From contig NC_135569.1 in the NCBI RefSeq assembly GCF_964340395.1, forward strand, positions 10,231,540-10,295,539: DNA of 64,000 bases, given 5' to 3'. This DNA is from Glandiceps talaboti (taxonomy: Eukaryota; Hemichordata; Enteropneusta; Spengelidae). The translations under genes were made by a program, and so were the position numbers. This document shows positions 41,799 to 63,990 of the stretch, piece by piece. The stretch's first letter is position 1. Each line of letters begins with the position of its first letter. The notes beneath the pieces were generated by a model. The model ran no database searches and was not told where the DNA came from. It saw nothing but the letters and a program-made list of their open reading frames with translations.

Positions 41799-42066
41799 AT
41801 AAATAAACGAAGATTTGCAGTGCTGAGGTGTCATAAGAAATACAAGATACAAGTCAGCAGGGATGTTTGAATAGTTGTTAAATAGCATATGATGCACGCT
41901 GTAAGAAATTCATTTGTATAGTCATAACGGAAACTTGCCAGTATTATGGTGTGCTTGGTGTCTTTTCAACAGTTCTAGGTGAGATTGTATGGATGGTGTC
42001 AGTGCTCTCCAGTTCCTTGTCAGGATTGACAGTAATATCAATGACTTAAGTCCATGTTTGTAAATC

Positions 42067-42072
42067 AATAAA
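42067..42072 (+). terminator. Candidate poly(A) signal of GAPDH copy B
   Basis: AATAAA 269 nt after the stop codon, followed within 30 nt by TTTGTTGTTGT, a GT-rich downstream element. Confidence 0.6.
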
Positions 42073-42388
42073 TTGTAAAAAAGTAAAATGTATAAAAAGT
42101 TTGTTGTTGTACAAATATTTTACACCCTTTAAAAAAAATGTAGTTACAAACATACACTTGGTCAATGTTCACTTCGTTTTCCAAATATAAAAATATTGTA
42201 AAGTGGTTGACGAAATGTGACAACATAAGCGACGTCCTCTCACGCAGTGCATCTTGGAACTGGAAAATCAACTAATCTCATCCAAATAATCACTTTACGA
42301 CAATGCCATGGAATGGACACTAGCTACTGTTGAACACTTTTTTTTTTGCATTAATCAGTTGTTAGAAACACATGTTAACAAGAAGAGA

Positions 42389-42846
42389 CAAGCGACCTAT
42401 CGGTCAGAATAGCTCCGCTGTTTTTTAATTTTTTAATTTTGGTAACATGTAGAAGTGGTTCAGTTGTTCAGCTCTTCACTATGCAGTTTCGTTTTAGCGA
42501 TGTAATAAAGTGGTTAGTGGTTTCATATGATGTCTCACTATAAAACACATTTTACACAGAAAGCTGGTAAAATATTGTACTTTTATACCATAGTCACAAT
42601 TTTACAAAAAATCTACTGTTATGAAATTACACAAAATCTTGGAAAAATAATGACTGGGAAATGCACAAAAAAACAAAAAAGGATTTTTGATGTTGGTTAT
42701 AAGTAATTCCAGTGTCTTACAGCTTTAACCCTGCAAAATTTTAATGATGAATGAAATAAACTAGGGATCTAAAATAATTTTGAGGCAATTTGAATCACCA
42801 AAAACACTGTCGTCCATAATTGTCAACAACATTCAACTTGTAGTAG
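42389..42846 (+). repeat. 460-bp dispersed repeat, inverted copy at 59868-60333
   Basis: Shares with the reverse complement of 59868-60333 the words AAGCGACCTATCGGTCAGAA, AGTGGTTAGTGGTTTCATAT and CTAGGGATCTAAAATAATTT in the same order with a few indels. Located just downstream of GAPDH-B. Probably a transposon fragment. Confidence 0.85.
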
Positions 42847-45800
42847 ACATAACATTGTCTGATATTTATTTAATAGTCTATGGACCTCCTTGCAGGTGCA
42901 ATTTTATTTGTCTCATTTCTCACTCAAAGGCCAGAATATAATATTAGTACATGATACAATTTACCGAGTGACAGCATTACAAGCATACGGTGTACACGTA
43001 ACTTGACTAATGTTGTGCCTAGCAATTTATATGCGTACACCATGTATGTGCACCACCACAGCACTGATTGTCCATACAAAATACAGGTAAAGATTTACGA
43101 CCTTGCTGCATACTGTCTTATATTTACATTTAAAAATGCCGCCAATGGCATTGCAGCACAACTGTACAGTTTTTAAAAATGTGTTCATTTGCTGAATGAC
43201 TATCCAGTTGCCTATCCAACCATGTTGCTATCTTTGCGTGCATGCGATATATGCAATCATTTGGCTGTTGCTATGGGCGTGGTCATGTTGTTAGATATAT
43301 TTGCATACATTTTTGTTATACATGATCATCTGGCTGTTGCTATGGGCGTGGTCTTGTTTTTAGGCATATTTGCATACATATTTTTAAAATGTTTATTCAT
43401 TTGTCTTTCTATTCCTGTTATCTTTGCAAACATACAGATTGATGCAAAAACATTAATAAATGTTTAAAATGTTTGTTATTGTATGTACAACAACAAACTT
43501 TTTGCATATTGTTCTTGCTTTTTTGCAATGTATTGAGTTACAAACAAGGAATTGCCATATGTTGTTTCACATTGATTTTTCAAGTATAAAGCCATGATAA
43601 AATTGATTTATAAATTAAAAATTATATGTTTAATGTTTTTCTGTTACTGAAACTCCAAACTATACTTAATTAAAATCAATATAAAAATCTGGGGTCAACA
43701 GATGAAATAGAGGTCACAATATCAAAATTAAGTCATTTTTTAATCCAATATGAGAGGTAAACCGCCACATACTGCATCTACTGGCCCCCAAGTCGGTTAA
43801 ATGCCCGGTCCCTTGTCAGATGATGCATGATGAACAACGCAACTGGTTTCCAAGGGGTCATGACCTATGTTCGGGACTTTCCGGAAGGAGTTTTCATCGT
43901 CTTATATAATACGTAAATCGTTAATCTTAACATAATATTAAGATTAAAGATTTTACATGTAGAGAAGAAGTATGGTTGATTAAGTGACCATAAACTGCAT
44001 ACCTCCTAGTCGTAAGAATAAAGTACACCATGAAACGAATTTCTTAGTTTCATCGGAAACGCTCGGAAAGTCGCAAGCCGTGCCTAGATCATGTGATTAT
44101 GTAAAAGGCGCATGCTCAGTCTTCTCCACTGTGGAACTGTACGTACCCTGGTGAGTGGTGTGTCATTTGTTCATGAAAATTCGTTCTATCTAAAAGATTT
44201 TGGTGTTTTTAGTCTAGAAATACAGTTTCTATGTGCAAGGGCTTGTATCCAAATGATGTAGCCTAAAATGCTTTCTCTTACTATTTCTGTTGCCTGTAAA
44301 GTTAGTCGCAAAATGCGTCTGCTAGCTTGCCCCGTCAGACACCGGCTTCGTCCATGAAGGCCATCAAATTTACATTTGAATCAAGTGCCTGCATTTACAT
44401 GTAACTGTTCTTTGTGTGATTAGCGTGATAAGTAATCAATAATTTTACCACCGTGTTTTCAGAAGTACCTTTAATTATCTCCGAAATATAATTTTCGTTC
44501 CGAGTTCCGAAAAAGATTTTTTTTAATTGGCGAAGCGTGTAGCCACGCTCCTACGTGCAAGCATGGCCGCGCTTTACGCTATGAAGGTCGTGTCAAAGAA
44601 AGGTCATTTTATGTCTAGAACTAGTAGAGAGAAAATGATTCGGCATTCTGCTAGTCACGAGTGAAACTCTTCCAAGAAAGTTAATATTTTCCCTGTTTCA
44701 ACGTTGTATACTTTATTAAGGTGGAAACAAAGATGAATTTGGCAACTCGTGCCTGAGTGTCACGTCATTGAAATAAGGGAAACCGTGACGTGGATACATT
44801 TATCTGGTATCCGTGTCACCGTGTCATCTTAATTTTTATACATTCGGTCGGCATTAGCATGATAGGTCCTAGCCAAGTCCGAGGCGGCTCTGACTTGAGT
44901 ATGGAGTCAGATTTTGTGGGTACCTTTTTCCACCAGTCCATTGATTTCCTTGACTGTATTGTATTATTGAAGCAGACACTGAATTTGATGTGGTGATTTA
45001 ATTTGTTTTGGTTTAGACAGCACAACATTCTCAGTGTGCTTTCAGCTCATTTATTGTTGGAAGACCATTCGTGGAGGAGTTAAAGTTGTAGTTAGGTCAA
45101 TAAACGATATTTGATTCAATGTTATTGTTAAATACACATTTGAAATCCTTGAGGAGCTGACCCCACCAGGCTCGGAGGCCCTTCATTTTTTTCCTATTGT
45201 GCATTGCTTCTGCACGACTACTATGTACAGCACAAAAATACTGCAAGTCAAAGTAACACTAACAAGCAGCCGTTTTGCTAATGTTTTGAAGCGTCTTTGC
45301 AAAGTTTCCAATTATTTACTACTAGACGGGGTAGGGTGTACACAGTAAAGTTTACACCTGTCAATGGTAGAGAAGGAGGAAGCTAGAGATTCAAGTTTAG
45401 CGCTGTATTGAACATGTTGTATTTGGCCTCTGTATTGTGATGATGCTGTTGTAAATGTCTTTGGATAAACCAGTTCTGTCAATGTCTGATATCACCTTAT
45501 ATCAGGTGCAGTAAATGAAGCCATTTCCACAACAGAATGGTTTCTATGAGGTCAGCCATCATTATGCAATGTCCTGCCATAAGCATTGTTTCAGGCTATA
45601 CTTCTCGAAATTAGGAGACCTTTTTACCCACCAAGGTTATTGTGTCAGAGATAACAACACACTCCTCAAAAGTTAAATTTACTTTGAGGGGCAGATTATG
45701 TTTTTATTACAAATTCAAATATCCTTATATATATTTCCTTCAGTAGTTGTTTCAGGCTGTGCTTCAAACAAAGATTGTCACTCACGGTACATTTATTTGA

Positions 45801-47244
45801 AGGTGAAAACATTTTATTTGACAGTAATTTTCACTTCAAAAGTTATTCATTTATTCAGTGATTTGCATATATCCATATTATACTTCAAAATGACCACACT
45901 TTTATGTTGCAGTACTCATAAGTATGGTGCAATATGTCTAATCAATTTAGTTTTGGGTATTCACCCGAAAATCAGTGCCCCAGTGAATGACAGTTTCAAC
46001 TTATTTCTGTACTACTTATAGTAATGAATGTCTAATTGGCATGTACAATGTCAAATCATTGGAATTTTCAGTAATATATTGGTTGTCTGATCAAAAAAGT
46101 AATACCCCAATTACAGCTAGTACAGGTTTAAATAAAGCTTAAAAACATGACATTTACAAAGTCAAGCTATTTATTTTTGTATGCACCTGAACAATGCAAA
46201 TTGAGCTTAATTCAGTATGAGGCATGCAACATCTGTCTGTTGTGGTGCACTCCTGGTCGCATGTTAATGAGATATCTGTGAAATATTTTCATTATTCCCA
46301 ACAATTTTCTGACCATGAATAGCAATATTTTGTTAACATGACCCTGAAGTTCAAAAACATTCATTCTCAATATATAGAAATTTAGATATTGTAATGTTTG
46401 GTGGTATATTTTCTCAGTGGTGTACTTTCAAACATGGCTGTCTGGGGTGAATAACCTGCTCATTTGCATAATGGCAAGGTCAAAACAAATTTGACTTGCC
46501 ACTGAGACAATATTTTTTTATGACCTCCAAATTTGATATTCCTCCTGTCTCTTAAATGCTTTCCCTATTTCTTACAAGGGAATTTAGTTATCATTTTTTA
46601 CCCACAACAAAAATTTTTGCATTTATCAGAGGGCACGCTGAAGGTCAACCTATAGTCTATACAGTGCAGGGTTCAAAGATGAACAAAGGGCTGTTCGTCC
46701 ATTAAAAGATTTATATCTTCAGCATAAAAGTTCACGAAAGAAAGGTATAAAAGTTAAACTAGGAGAATTGATGGAGATTGCTTGTTTATATTTCCTGAAA
46801 GTGTAATCTGGCTTGATTATAGCTGAAGGTCATAGTACCATGCACATGATTTTGTTTTCAATTATGACTAAATTTGCCATGTAGCCTACATTTACTTGAA
46901 ATGTATGGGTAGTTTAACACAAACAGTGTCATTAAAGGCACTTGACATTATGACACACTGTCTACTGACATTTCAGGCACTAAAAATGGCCCTGTTTGAT
47001 GGAGCAATAAATGCAAAAAGCTTCCCTTTCCGTACCTTTTGACATTTCAGATAGATCCCGAATCACAGTATCGCTGGTGAAAAAAAAAAGGATTAATGTC
47101 AGTGATACTTAAATGGCACTAGAAATGCTAATTTACTAAGATAAATTCCTAGATATGACAGACCTATTTGGACTCTGATTAACGACTAGTGAGCATGATT
47201 ACAAAGGTTGATGGCAGAACAATTCCCAATATATTTGTTTTACA

Positions 47245-47965
47245 ATTTTACCTTGTGCTAGAGGGTCAAAATAGAACAAGAAGGTGGACTTATTCTCAGT
47301 ACCTGTAATAGCATTGTACCTCATACTCGAGGGTCAAAATACAAGAAGGTTGACTTATTCTCAGTACCTTGAGTAGCATTTTACCTCATGCTAGAGGGTT
47401 GAAATAGAACAAGAAGGTTGACTTATTCTCAGTACCTGTAATAGCATTGTACCTCATACTCGAGGGTCAAAATACTAGAAGGTTGACTTATTCTCAGTAC
47501 CTTGAGTAGCATTTTACCTCATGCTAGAGGGTTGAAATAGAACAAGAAGGTAGACTTATTCTCAGTACCTGTAATAGCATTTTACCTCATACTAGAGGGT
47601 CAAAATACAAGAAGGTTGACTTATTCTCAGTACCTGGAGTAGCATTTTACCTCATGCTAGAGGGTTGAAATAGAACAAGAAGGTAGAGTTATTCTCAGTA
47701 CCTGTAATAGCATTTTACCTCACACTAGAGGGTCAAAATACAAGAAGGTTGACTTATTCTCAGTACCTGGAGTAGCATTTTACCTCATGCTAGAGGGTTA
47801 AAATAGAACAAGAAGGTTGACTTATTCTCAGTACCTGCAATAGCATTTTACCTCATACTAGAAGGTTAAAATAGAACAAGAAGGTAGACTTATTCTTAGT
47901 ACCTGGAGTAGCATTTTACCTCATACTAGAAGGTTAAAATAGAACAAGAAGGTTGACTTATTCCC
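47245..47965 (+). repeat. Minisatellite with alternating two-unit period
   Basis: About 11 units containing AGTACCTGTAATAGCATT or AGTACCTTGAGTAGCATT, then TTACCTCATRCTAGAGGGT and AACAAGAAGGTTGACTTATT. Two unit types, one with ACAAGAAGG after CAAAAT (about 62 bp) and one with AGAACAAGAAGG (about 69 bp), mostly alternate, giving a higher-order period near 131 bp. Confidence 0.9.
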
Positions 47966-50900
47966 GCACCACCTATGTAGTAATGCATGTGGAGCTGAAG
48001 TCATCCTGTCAACCAAGAAATCAAATGATTGTGATTTTTATGACACACCTAGGTGGTAAAAGTCTATTTCAAGTAACAAGAATTGTGAAAGTTCCAAGTA
48101 CTAGTTGTAAACAGTTTTCATTTTATGGAATAACAAAAAGGTCATTGTAATTAAGTCCGCACATTTTGAAAGGCATTCCTCCTCGATTAAATCTCTCCCT
48201 CTAACAAAATTAATTCCTATGAATGTTTATAGTAGAAGTTTGTAATGAAATGTCAACAGGCCAATACAATTACTCCATGATGAGAAACAGGAATAGCCAG
48301 TAGTTACTGTTTTGTTCTCTCATCTAAAAATGTAATTATGACTTGTTATTTCAACTGAAGTGTGTTATTTTTGGTAACAGAAATACTGTATATTGTATGT
48401 AGTTGTAAAACTTTAGATTAATTGCAGTATTAACCTTTCAGTTTTGGCCCTACTTTGGTTTTTAGATAAATGTGATGTATCAAAGTTCTTTACTACATAT
48501 ATTGGCCTTTCCTTCATAGTTGGTATGTCTTTGTACAAAGCAAAAACAGCTCTTTTTTCAAAACGCTGGATTTTGTGGGTCACAACTAGTATCTTCGTAG
48601 CTTCTAAAACAGAGTCTGCTAGAACTACAGCTCGTTTCAAGTTACAGTACGAAGGTTCTGTTTGATACAATGAAGCAGATACCATAAGAAACTACAAATC
48701 CAAGTCATAGATAACAAGATCGCATTTTCTTGTTATATTTTTTCTATTATGAAATGAACCATTTAAATGTATTGCAACTAGATGCAAACATACATGTGGG
48801 TGTCAGTGTCTGCTTTTGATGTCTGCATGGTGGCATGTTAGTTAACTTCATTTCACAAAATGCCGGCAAGAAACTTTGTTCATTCGATCTTGCTATCTTA
48901 TGTGCAGTTTTCAATAGTTTCTGCCTGGTTGGATGAAATGAGCCAATGCATGAAACAGGCTGTATGAAGCCTAATACACCCCTACAGGGCGGTCAGTGTG
49001 CCCTTCAAGTCAATTTGACGGATCAGTGACTCTAAACAATTTCTCCCTTACTATGTGGTGATCACTGTGCCCTTCAAGTAAATTCGAGACACCACTGACT
49101 TACAGCAATTTCTAATGATGCACCAAAATTTTCAGGCTTTACTGTGCAGTGACCAGTGTGTACTCTAAGCCAATTTGACATGCCGCTGATGCACGTGACC
49201 TCTCGTGACACACCAGAATTTAGTGCTCCCCTATCTCTTACTATGTGATGACACAAGAAATGCCAGTTTTTATCATTTTGTCACGCAACAAATCTGGCTA
49301 TCACTACACACACTGGTGGTGACTCACAAGAAAACCCACTTTTTATCATATTGACCCTCAAACAAATGTTTCATTCAGAGGCACACTGTTTAGGGTATTA
49401 TACTGTTGTATAGAAGTTCTAGAACCTTGACTTTCTAGAAACTAATGTCTTATATAGGGTCAACAACTATAAAATATATGATAAACTTTTAAAATTAATG
49501 AGGACAGTGTCAGACAGAAGTACAATGTCTGTTAATCTTGACTCAAAATGTCTGGTTGCAAATGTGCATTCTTGAGATAGTACAGCCTCCTATGCAGCTA
49601 TGTCGCTAGGGTTACCAACAGTTGTCATTCCATGAATGCGAGTCGGTATAGCACTACATAGAAAGCATGTCGTGATAGATGCTGAAAACTGAAAAACGAC
49701 TAAGATTACAATTATGGCTTTACCAGTTTAGGGCTTTACATGTAGACCTGCTTACCCTTCTCACAAGTGACACTAGTAAACTGATACATTGGGTCCTCCA
49801 CTTGACCAGTCATTTGATATTTAATGTTGCTATGAAGCTAGACTTGAGTAGGATTGCACAGAAAATGTCATTACAAGGTTAGGTCAAGAGGTGTCGCTAG
49901 GGTTACCAACAGTTGTTATTCTATGAATGTTAGTTAGTAAATATATAAATTTGTAATAAATTTGTCAAATCAATAAAATGCACAGAACACTTTTTAAAAA
50001 ATTACATTTTTTTGACAAAATGCTGTGAATGTTGTTTTTCAGCCAATCACATATTATACTATAGTAAACTGTGAACATGTTTTTAGCAATTACATATAAG
50101 AATTCAGGGATGGGCACCCCCTGATTGTATAGCACATAATTGCCAAACCTCGTTAACTATCATTTCATATATTTTCAACCAAGTCATCTGTTTTCGTGAA
50201 AACTCGTAAGTAATTGTGTTACTTTCTGACATTTAGTTTTATATCTATACTTTGGGTGGGAAATAGAGAAGAGGAAAGAAACATTTGGTTTGTGATGTCA
50301 TAAGTTATAATCAAGGTGTAAGGTTTCTTGCATAGACTATGACAATGGTGTAAAAATATATGAAAAGGAAAATATATACTGAAAGTGTGTATATAGTTGA
50401 CAATTTGATCAATAAATTGAATGTTTAGAAGTGTAGGCGCAATGGTTGCCATCACAAGTGATGAAAGTGATCTCAAGCAGTCACTTCGATCAAAATAACC
50501 ATTCTCGCAAAACCAGCTGTTCTTTCTTCCACAACATTGCAAAATAATAAATACTGGCAACGGCGCTTCTTGGACAGTGTCGTAAAAGAAGCTGGTTTAC
50601 GACGATAAAAGTAACCTGTAATTTTGACTAGTTCTTGTAGGTTTTGCAAATAGATAAATACAAATAAATAAATAAATAAAATAAAAAACATGCATCCATG
50701 TGGTGCAACGCTGCTATAAAATAATTATAAGAGACCGTAAACTTATAGAATGAATTCTGCCACAGAGCCAGCCGTGTAGGCAAAGTAATCTCAAGTTGAC
50801 CTTTAAAAGTTGTAACTGATATGAAGTAGAAGCTGAAAGACTGTAACAGATACAGCATCTAGTATATTAGTAGTAAGACCAGTGAAACTGAAATGCTATG

Positions 50901-51534
50901 TAACTGTAATTTTAGCTATTCTGAGAGGACTATACTTTTGAATAGTTTCATACTTTCTACCAGTAATGGTATTGTAAAATCCTTGATCTGAAAAAAACCA
51001 AACAACATTTCAGGGATTTAACCCTGTATAGAGTCTCAGTCTTTCACTTCTGAAATTGTAAAGGATTGATATTATGACTTTTAAAAGTATATTAAGGTAT
51101 TCTTTCAAGTGACATGGAAGTATTAAATATGCCTGTCTCTACAAATACATAAAGCCCTTCGTTTAAAAAAAAAAATGGGGTTTTGGGATTAACCCTGCAA
51201 AGAGCCCAAAGTTCTCGAAGATCTGAAATTTTGTGGGTTAGATGTTATTAATTTTGAATTTGTATTAAGGTATTCTTTCAAACTAGTACATGGATGTATA
51301 GATTGAAGCACTGTGTCTCTATGGCAACCCCTTTTGTGTATTGTTTAGGTTACAATGAACTGACTGTTTTGTTAATACATGTAGTTTCAAATCAAAAGCT
51401 CTTAGACAACTGTGCTGAAGGGTTTCTTGATTTCTTGATTATGTGATATGAACAAACTCAGAAAAAAATTATAAAAATAAACATTGAAATACAATAATTG
51501 TGAGGTGATATGGATGTATCTAAATATGAACAGG

Positions 51535-51945
51535 GCTTGAAATTAGCAGTACTACAGGGCACATAGACTACTACTAAACATTGCATCGAGACTACCAAAT
51601 TAGCAGTAGTCCAGGGGCACATGACAACTAAACATTGTATCTAGACTACCAAATTAGCAGTAGTCCAGAGGCACATGACAACCAAACATTGTATCTACAC
51701 TAACAAATTTGCAGTACTAGTCCAGGACACATGACAACCAAACATTGTATCTAGACTACCAAATTAGCAGTACTAGTCCAGGGGCACATGACAACCAAAC
51801 ATTGTATCTAGACTACCAAATTAGCAGTACTAGTCCAGGGGCACATGACAACCAAACATTGTATCTAGCCTACCAAATTAGCAGTACTAGTCCAGGACAC
51901 ATGACAACCAAACATTGTATCTAGACTACCAAATTTATAAGGTGG
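51535..51945 (+). repeat. ~58-bp minisatellite
   Basis: Seven units with CTACCAAATTAGCAGTACTA, GTCCAGGGGCACATGACAAC and CAAACATTGTATCTAG. Early units are more diverged than the last ones. Confidence 0.9.
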
Positions 51946-52999
51946 TAGCCTGTTAGACCAGCAGAAATCAATAGAAAACTGTTGTGACGAAAACTTCACA
52001 TGGCTATATCTGACCAAGCATAGATTTGGTTAAATTCAAACTGTCCTTCATAACACATTTCTTGCTGTATACCGTCAATTATTTTTGAGGAGTTTCAGTA
52101 AAAAAAAAAGCTTGGCGATAAAGGTATTAAACTATTATAAATGTCTTTGTTCAGTAACAAATGGACTCCTGCAAGTTTTGTACCTTTAACCTTTTATCGT
52201 TGTTCAACCCACAATCAGAGTTGTGATTACGATCAATGAATGAAAAAAGGGTCAGTGTAACAAAGCAATGAAGCTGAAGCTGGGCCCATTTCATATCACA
52301 ATCTATCAGTATACTGCGTTCACATTAAGGGGACCAGAGTTGAGTCTAGTCTGATACTTGTTGTGAAACTAATAATCGATTCCAGTCTGGCGTCAGTTAC
52401 GAAACTGATAAACTAGATTTTGGGCTGCATTTTGATTGGATTCTCAAATATGTTAACCATCTTGAACCAGACTTAAACCATGATTTATACATGTTTATAA
52501 ATAGTTGTTGCATATCTCAATTGTAGATGGTATGTTTGCTGCACTTGAAAACATCATATAGGAAGTTTGTGGTACCAGTGGGAAATTTGTCATTAAATGC
52601 TGTAATTTAGTATATATCCATATGACTAAACTTTGACGTTAAAGTTGTCGTTCTGTCTTTCAATAATTTCCAATGGTCCATGTATAGACTACTACAAATA
52701 CAACAAAATGTACTTCATCTTTCTTTGAATTTTGGCAGATTTGACCAATTTCGGCCCTTGTTGGCCTTGCTGAGAACTACATTATCAACTAGGACTAGGG
52801 TCAGCATAAATGTATTGATTTCACACTCAAAATGCAAGCCAGTTTAAAACGTAGTCCCTGTGTAAAACACCTCCTTGCACCTGAACTAACCTAGCTGAAA
52901 CTCATATCTGACTTCTGCACTTCATATTTATAAGACAGGTTGAGATCCAGAGTCTTTGTTCCCTCTAAGTCAAAGTTTTTTGAGACTGAGCATGCTTGT

Positions 53000-53300
53000 G
53001 GGGCAATGGGGATGGTCCGGAAGGGGGTATCCCCCTGTTTTGGCCAAAGGCTGGAAGCATATCCATTTTCATCGTGATACGATCCAATATGGCTGCCTGG
53101 CAGCTATTTTGTTTGCGAATTTTCCATGTCCAAAGCCATAACTCAGACATGCTTGAACAGATCTCATTCAAAGTTTGTATTAGGACAGTGTTCTATGACA
53201 TACATGTGCATGTCCATTTTCGTTGTGATACAATCCCCCATACCCGACCCATCCTTTATTGTTGTAGGCATGTTCCATGTCCAACAAGCAGACACAACAT
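53000..53300 (+). repeat. Dispersed repeat related to intron-1 repeats of copy B
   Basis: Contains GGTATCCCCCTGTTTTGGCC and two tandem-like phrases CATTTTCATCGTGATACGAT / CATTTTCGTTGTGATACAAT, each followed by a TTCCATGTCCAA phrase. The open frames over it (up to 107 aa) are not recognisable proteins. Confidence 0.5.
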
Positions 53301-56093
53301 ATCTAAGTCTGTTTGATTTAGGTTCACAAGTGTTGTTGCGTGATCAGAGTAGTGATAATTCCTCAAAACCCAATCAAAGCGGGGAGTATGTCATTCTCAA
53401 TGACTTGTTTGTATATATTTTCTGTGTCATGCTTGAAGCTTGCATATAACTCATAAGGTTGTATTGCACAAAACATGAAATTTGACTGCAATAGCAGACT
53501 GAGACTGCATGCAAATAAGCGTGCAAGCAAGCCTTAGTGGGAACACTGATGAGAGTAGACTTTGAGTCACCCTAGAGTGTCCATTGTGAACCCAATACTC
53601 GTACCACTGTTTTGGATATATGCCAGTTTTACTTAGACACCCTGGTATTTTAATGACCAACAATACAATTGCTTACTCAGCAAATTGTGTAGATAGAATT
53701 AAACATATGGTGATGTCTATTGTGACCAGTTTTCTATACCCAGTCAGGTTACTGAAGCCAGCTTATATAAGAACTGTTGAAGTAAGCCCTTGAAAGTATC
53801 ATCATTATCAGTGTTTTTTACCATTTGTATTCCATACCTATTGTGAAGACATTGTATGGGTAGAATTTTGGTATATGTAGCATGTCCTTACATGTTAAAA
53901 TGGTATTAGCTTTCAACTTAGTAGTAATTTCAATCTGATTCTTGACCAAATCACCTGTAAAATTGTACTCGGGTTTCATCCTCAGAACAGTGTGACAACA
54001 TACATCAATCTGTATCACATCAAAGGATGCATTCGCTCAAATTTTTAACAACGTGCGTAAATTCATATCATGTGACTTCAAGGGATGCAGCAATTATTAT
54101 AATTTCATCCGCTCAAGTTTTCAACATATGACATCAATGGATGCATTAATTATATAAATGTATGAGTTTCATCAACTGGACTTTTCAACAGCTATCTTAA
54201 ATTTGTGTGACATTAAGAGATGCAGTAATTTCAATAATTTCATCCGGTCAACTTTTCAACATATGACATTAATGGATTCAGTAATTATATAAATGTACGA
54301 GTTTCATCTACTCATCTTTTAAACAGCTTACTTAAATTCATATGACCTCAAGAAAACGGATGCAATAATAATTTCATCCCCTCAACTTTTGACCAGCTTA
54401 CTTAAATCATATGACCTCAAGACAACGGATGCAATAATAATTTCACTCGCTCAACTTTTGAACAGCTTAGTACTTAAGTTCATGTGATAACGGATGCAAT
54501 AATTATATACTGCATAATTGGGGAAAAAAATTCATATTTATATTGAGTGTCGTGATGGTGTGGGCATGCTTCCTAGTGTAAAAAAATATCATATGGGCAT
54601 GTTTCAAACCACTCCTCCACCCTCAGTAAAACTGTATTTGCTAATTATGAAATACTAGTAATATAATGGCTGAATGTATGGTGTTGTTCCAAGATGTATT
54701 ATCAGTACCGGTATATCTTCACATTCGTTTTAATTTAATAAAAGTCTTAATTACTGGATTATAAGTTGATACTTTAACATGGAATCATAATTTATTTACG
54801 ATATCAAAGTTAAATTCTTTGGAAATTGGATGTTATCGAAAGGTAAATGTAATATACACAGATTGACATTTTTCGTTCATTTGCATTTTATTTTCTTCAA
54901 TTTTTGATGTTCTGTTAGTGTAAAGTAAAGAGCTATGGAAATCGAATTTAATCTGTAATATGTTGCAAAAACTTGAACTGGTTTTGTGCTGTAAATAAAT
55001 ATTGTAAGGGGTGGGGTATTGTCACCGACATTTCATTTGTTTTTGGGTTGAAGCAATATTTTTCAAAAAATGAAAACTAATAAAAAAGGTATAAAGATAA
55101 AATAAAATAAATCCCGACCTACCTACACTGATTTCTGAGGCCATGTTATTGAAAACACACTATTTTTTTCCCTAATTGGTTGTTTGTTTAACAAAATCCC
55201 TGTTACTGCTTCTGCAGGTTTAAGCCGTTAATAATTTGGTTTCAGTAATTCTATGTACAGGTAATTACACAAGCTATTTATAGGGTGTCAGGCTTTAATT
55301 GGCAAAGGTAGATGAATAGACAATGCAGTGTCACATGTCAGAGAAAGGACAATTACTTGGTAGCCTTATGGAATAAAAAAAAAACATTAATAATACACAT
55401 CACGCCATCCTACTATGCCATATATGGGTAATAAAGTATTAGACCAGCTTGCAGCTGGAGGGATTAGTTTCATTGCAATTTGAAAAATTAAGTTATACAT
55501 TCTATAACCTTACATAATCCAGCAATGTTTAGTCTGAGACAACCAATATAATATCTCGGTGATCTCTTGATTTAAGATGGGAGCAAACTTACAATGTTAA
55601 AAGAATGAAAGATGGTATTCAAAATACAAGTAACACTCGAAGGTGTTTGTACAAGAAACTCAAATTAAAATTGTTAAAGAATAAATTACAAAACCTGGGT
55701 CTAGGACAACTGCCCCCTCCCAACTGCCCCTCCCTCCCCACAAGTAAACAGAAGAAAAATCTCCATCGAGATGAATACAAATTTAATTTATCTTTCTAAG
55801 ATTAAGAAAACAGTACATCTTTCAAAATCATATCGTAAGTTTCACATATTCCATCTATTTATAAAGATATTATATTGTAGTTTATAACTGCAAGTTATGA
55901 GCTATTCCCTCTTCTATTATGAGCAATATAGAATTCTGTAGATTGTCCTGATACCCAAAATCTGACATAAGAATTTTATCTTTGGAAATGCTGTCAGCAT
56001 CGTATGCATTTTGTATAAGCTATTACTGTGTGTGTGTGTTTATATACTAGAAAGTGAATTTTGAAGTAATGATTATGTTTGTTTTGTCTTCAG

Positions 56094-56137
56094 CTTGACG
56101 TCTACTTGTTGTATCCGTGTAATCCAAAATATCAATA
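56094..56137 (+). other. 5' UTR part of GAPDH copy C first coding exon
   Basis: A TTTTGTCTTCAG acceptor ends at 56093 and 44 nt of leader follow to ATG 56138, the same layout as copy B. Confidence 0.5.

Positions 56138-63990
<7,853 letters not shown>

Larger units (their letters stand above)
42100..56090. other. Intergenic region between GAPDH copies B and C
   Basis: No convincing exon. It contains unit-C copies of the segmental duplication (43890-44560, 48028-48113, 49378-50540, 54030-55680), two minisatellites (47245-47965, 51535-51945) and a repeat whose inverted copy is at 59868. The stretches 44600-47200 and 51950-54000 are C-specific, AT-rich and without recognisable genes. Confidence 0.6.

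Noticed and set aside
48413-48685. 90-aa open frame on the - strand with a fairly protein-like composition
   Set aside because: No recognised motif, no splice-consistent neighbours, and no counterpart in the duplicated unit B. I could not support it as a gene.
52996-53316. 106- and 107-aa open frames
   Set aside because: They cover a dispersed non-coding repeat with relatives in GAPDH-B intron 1; no protein similarity recognised.
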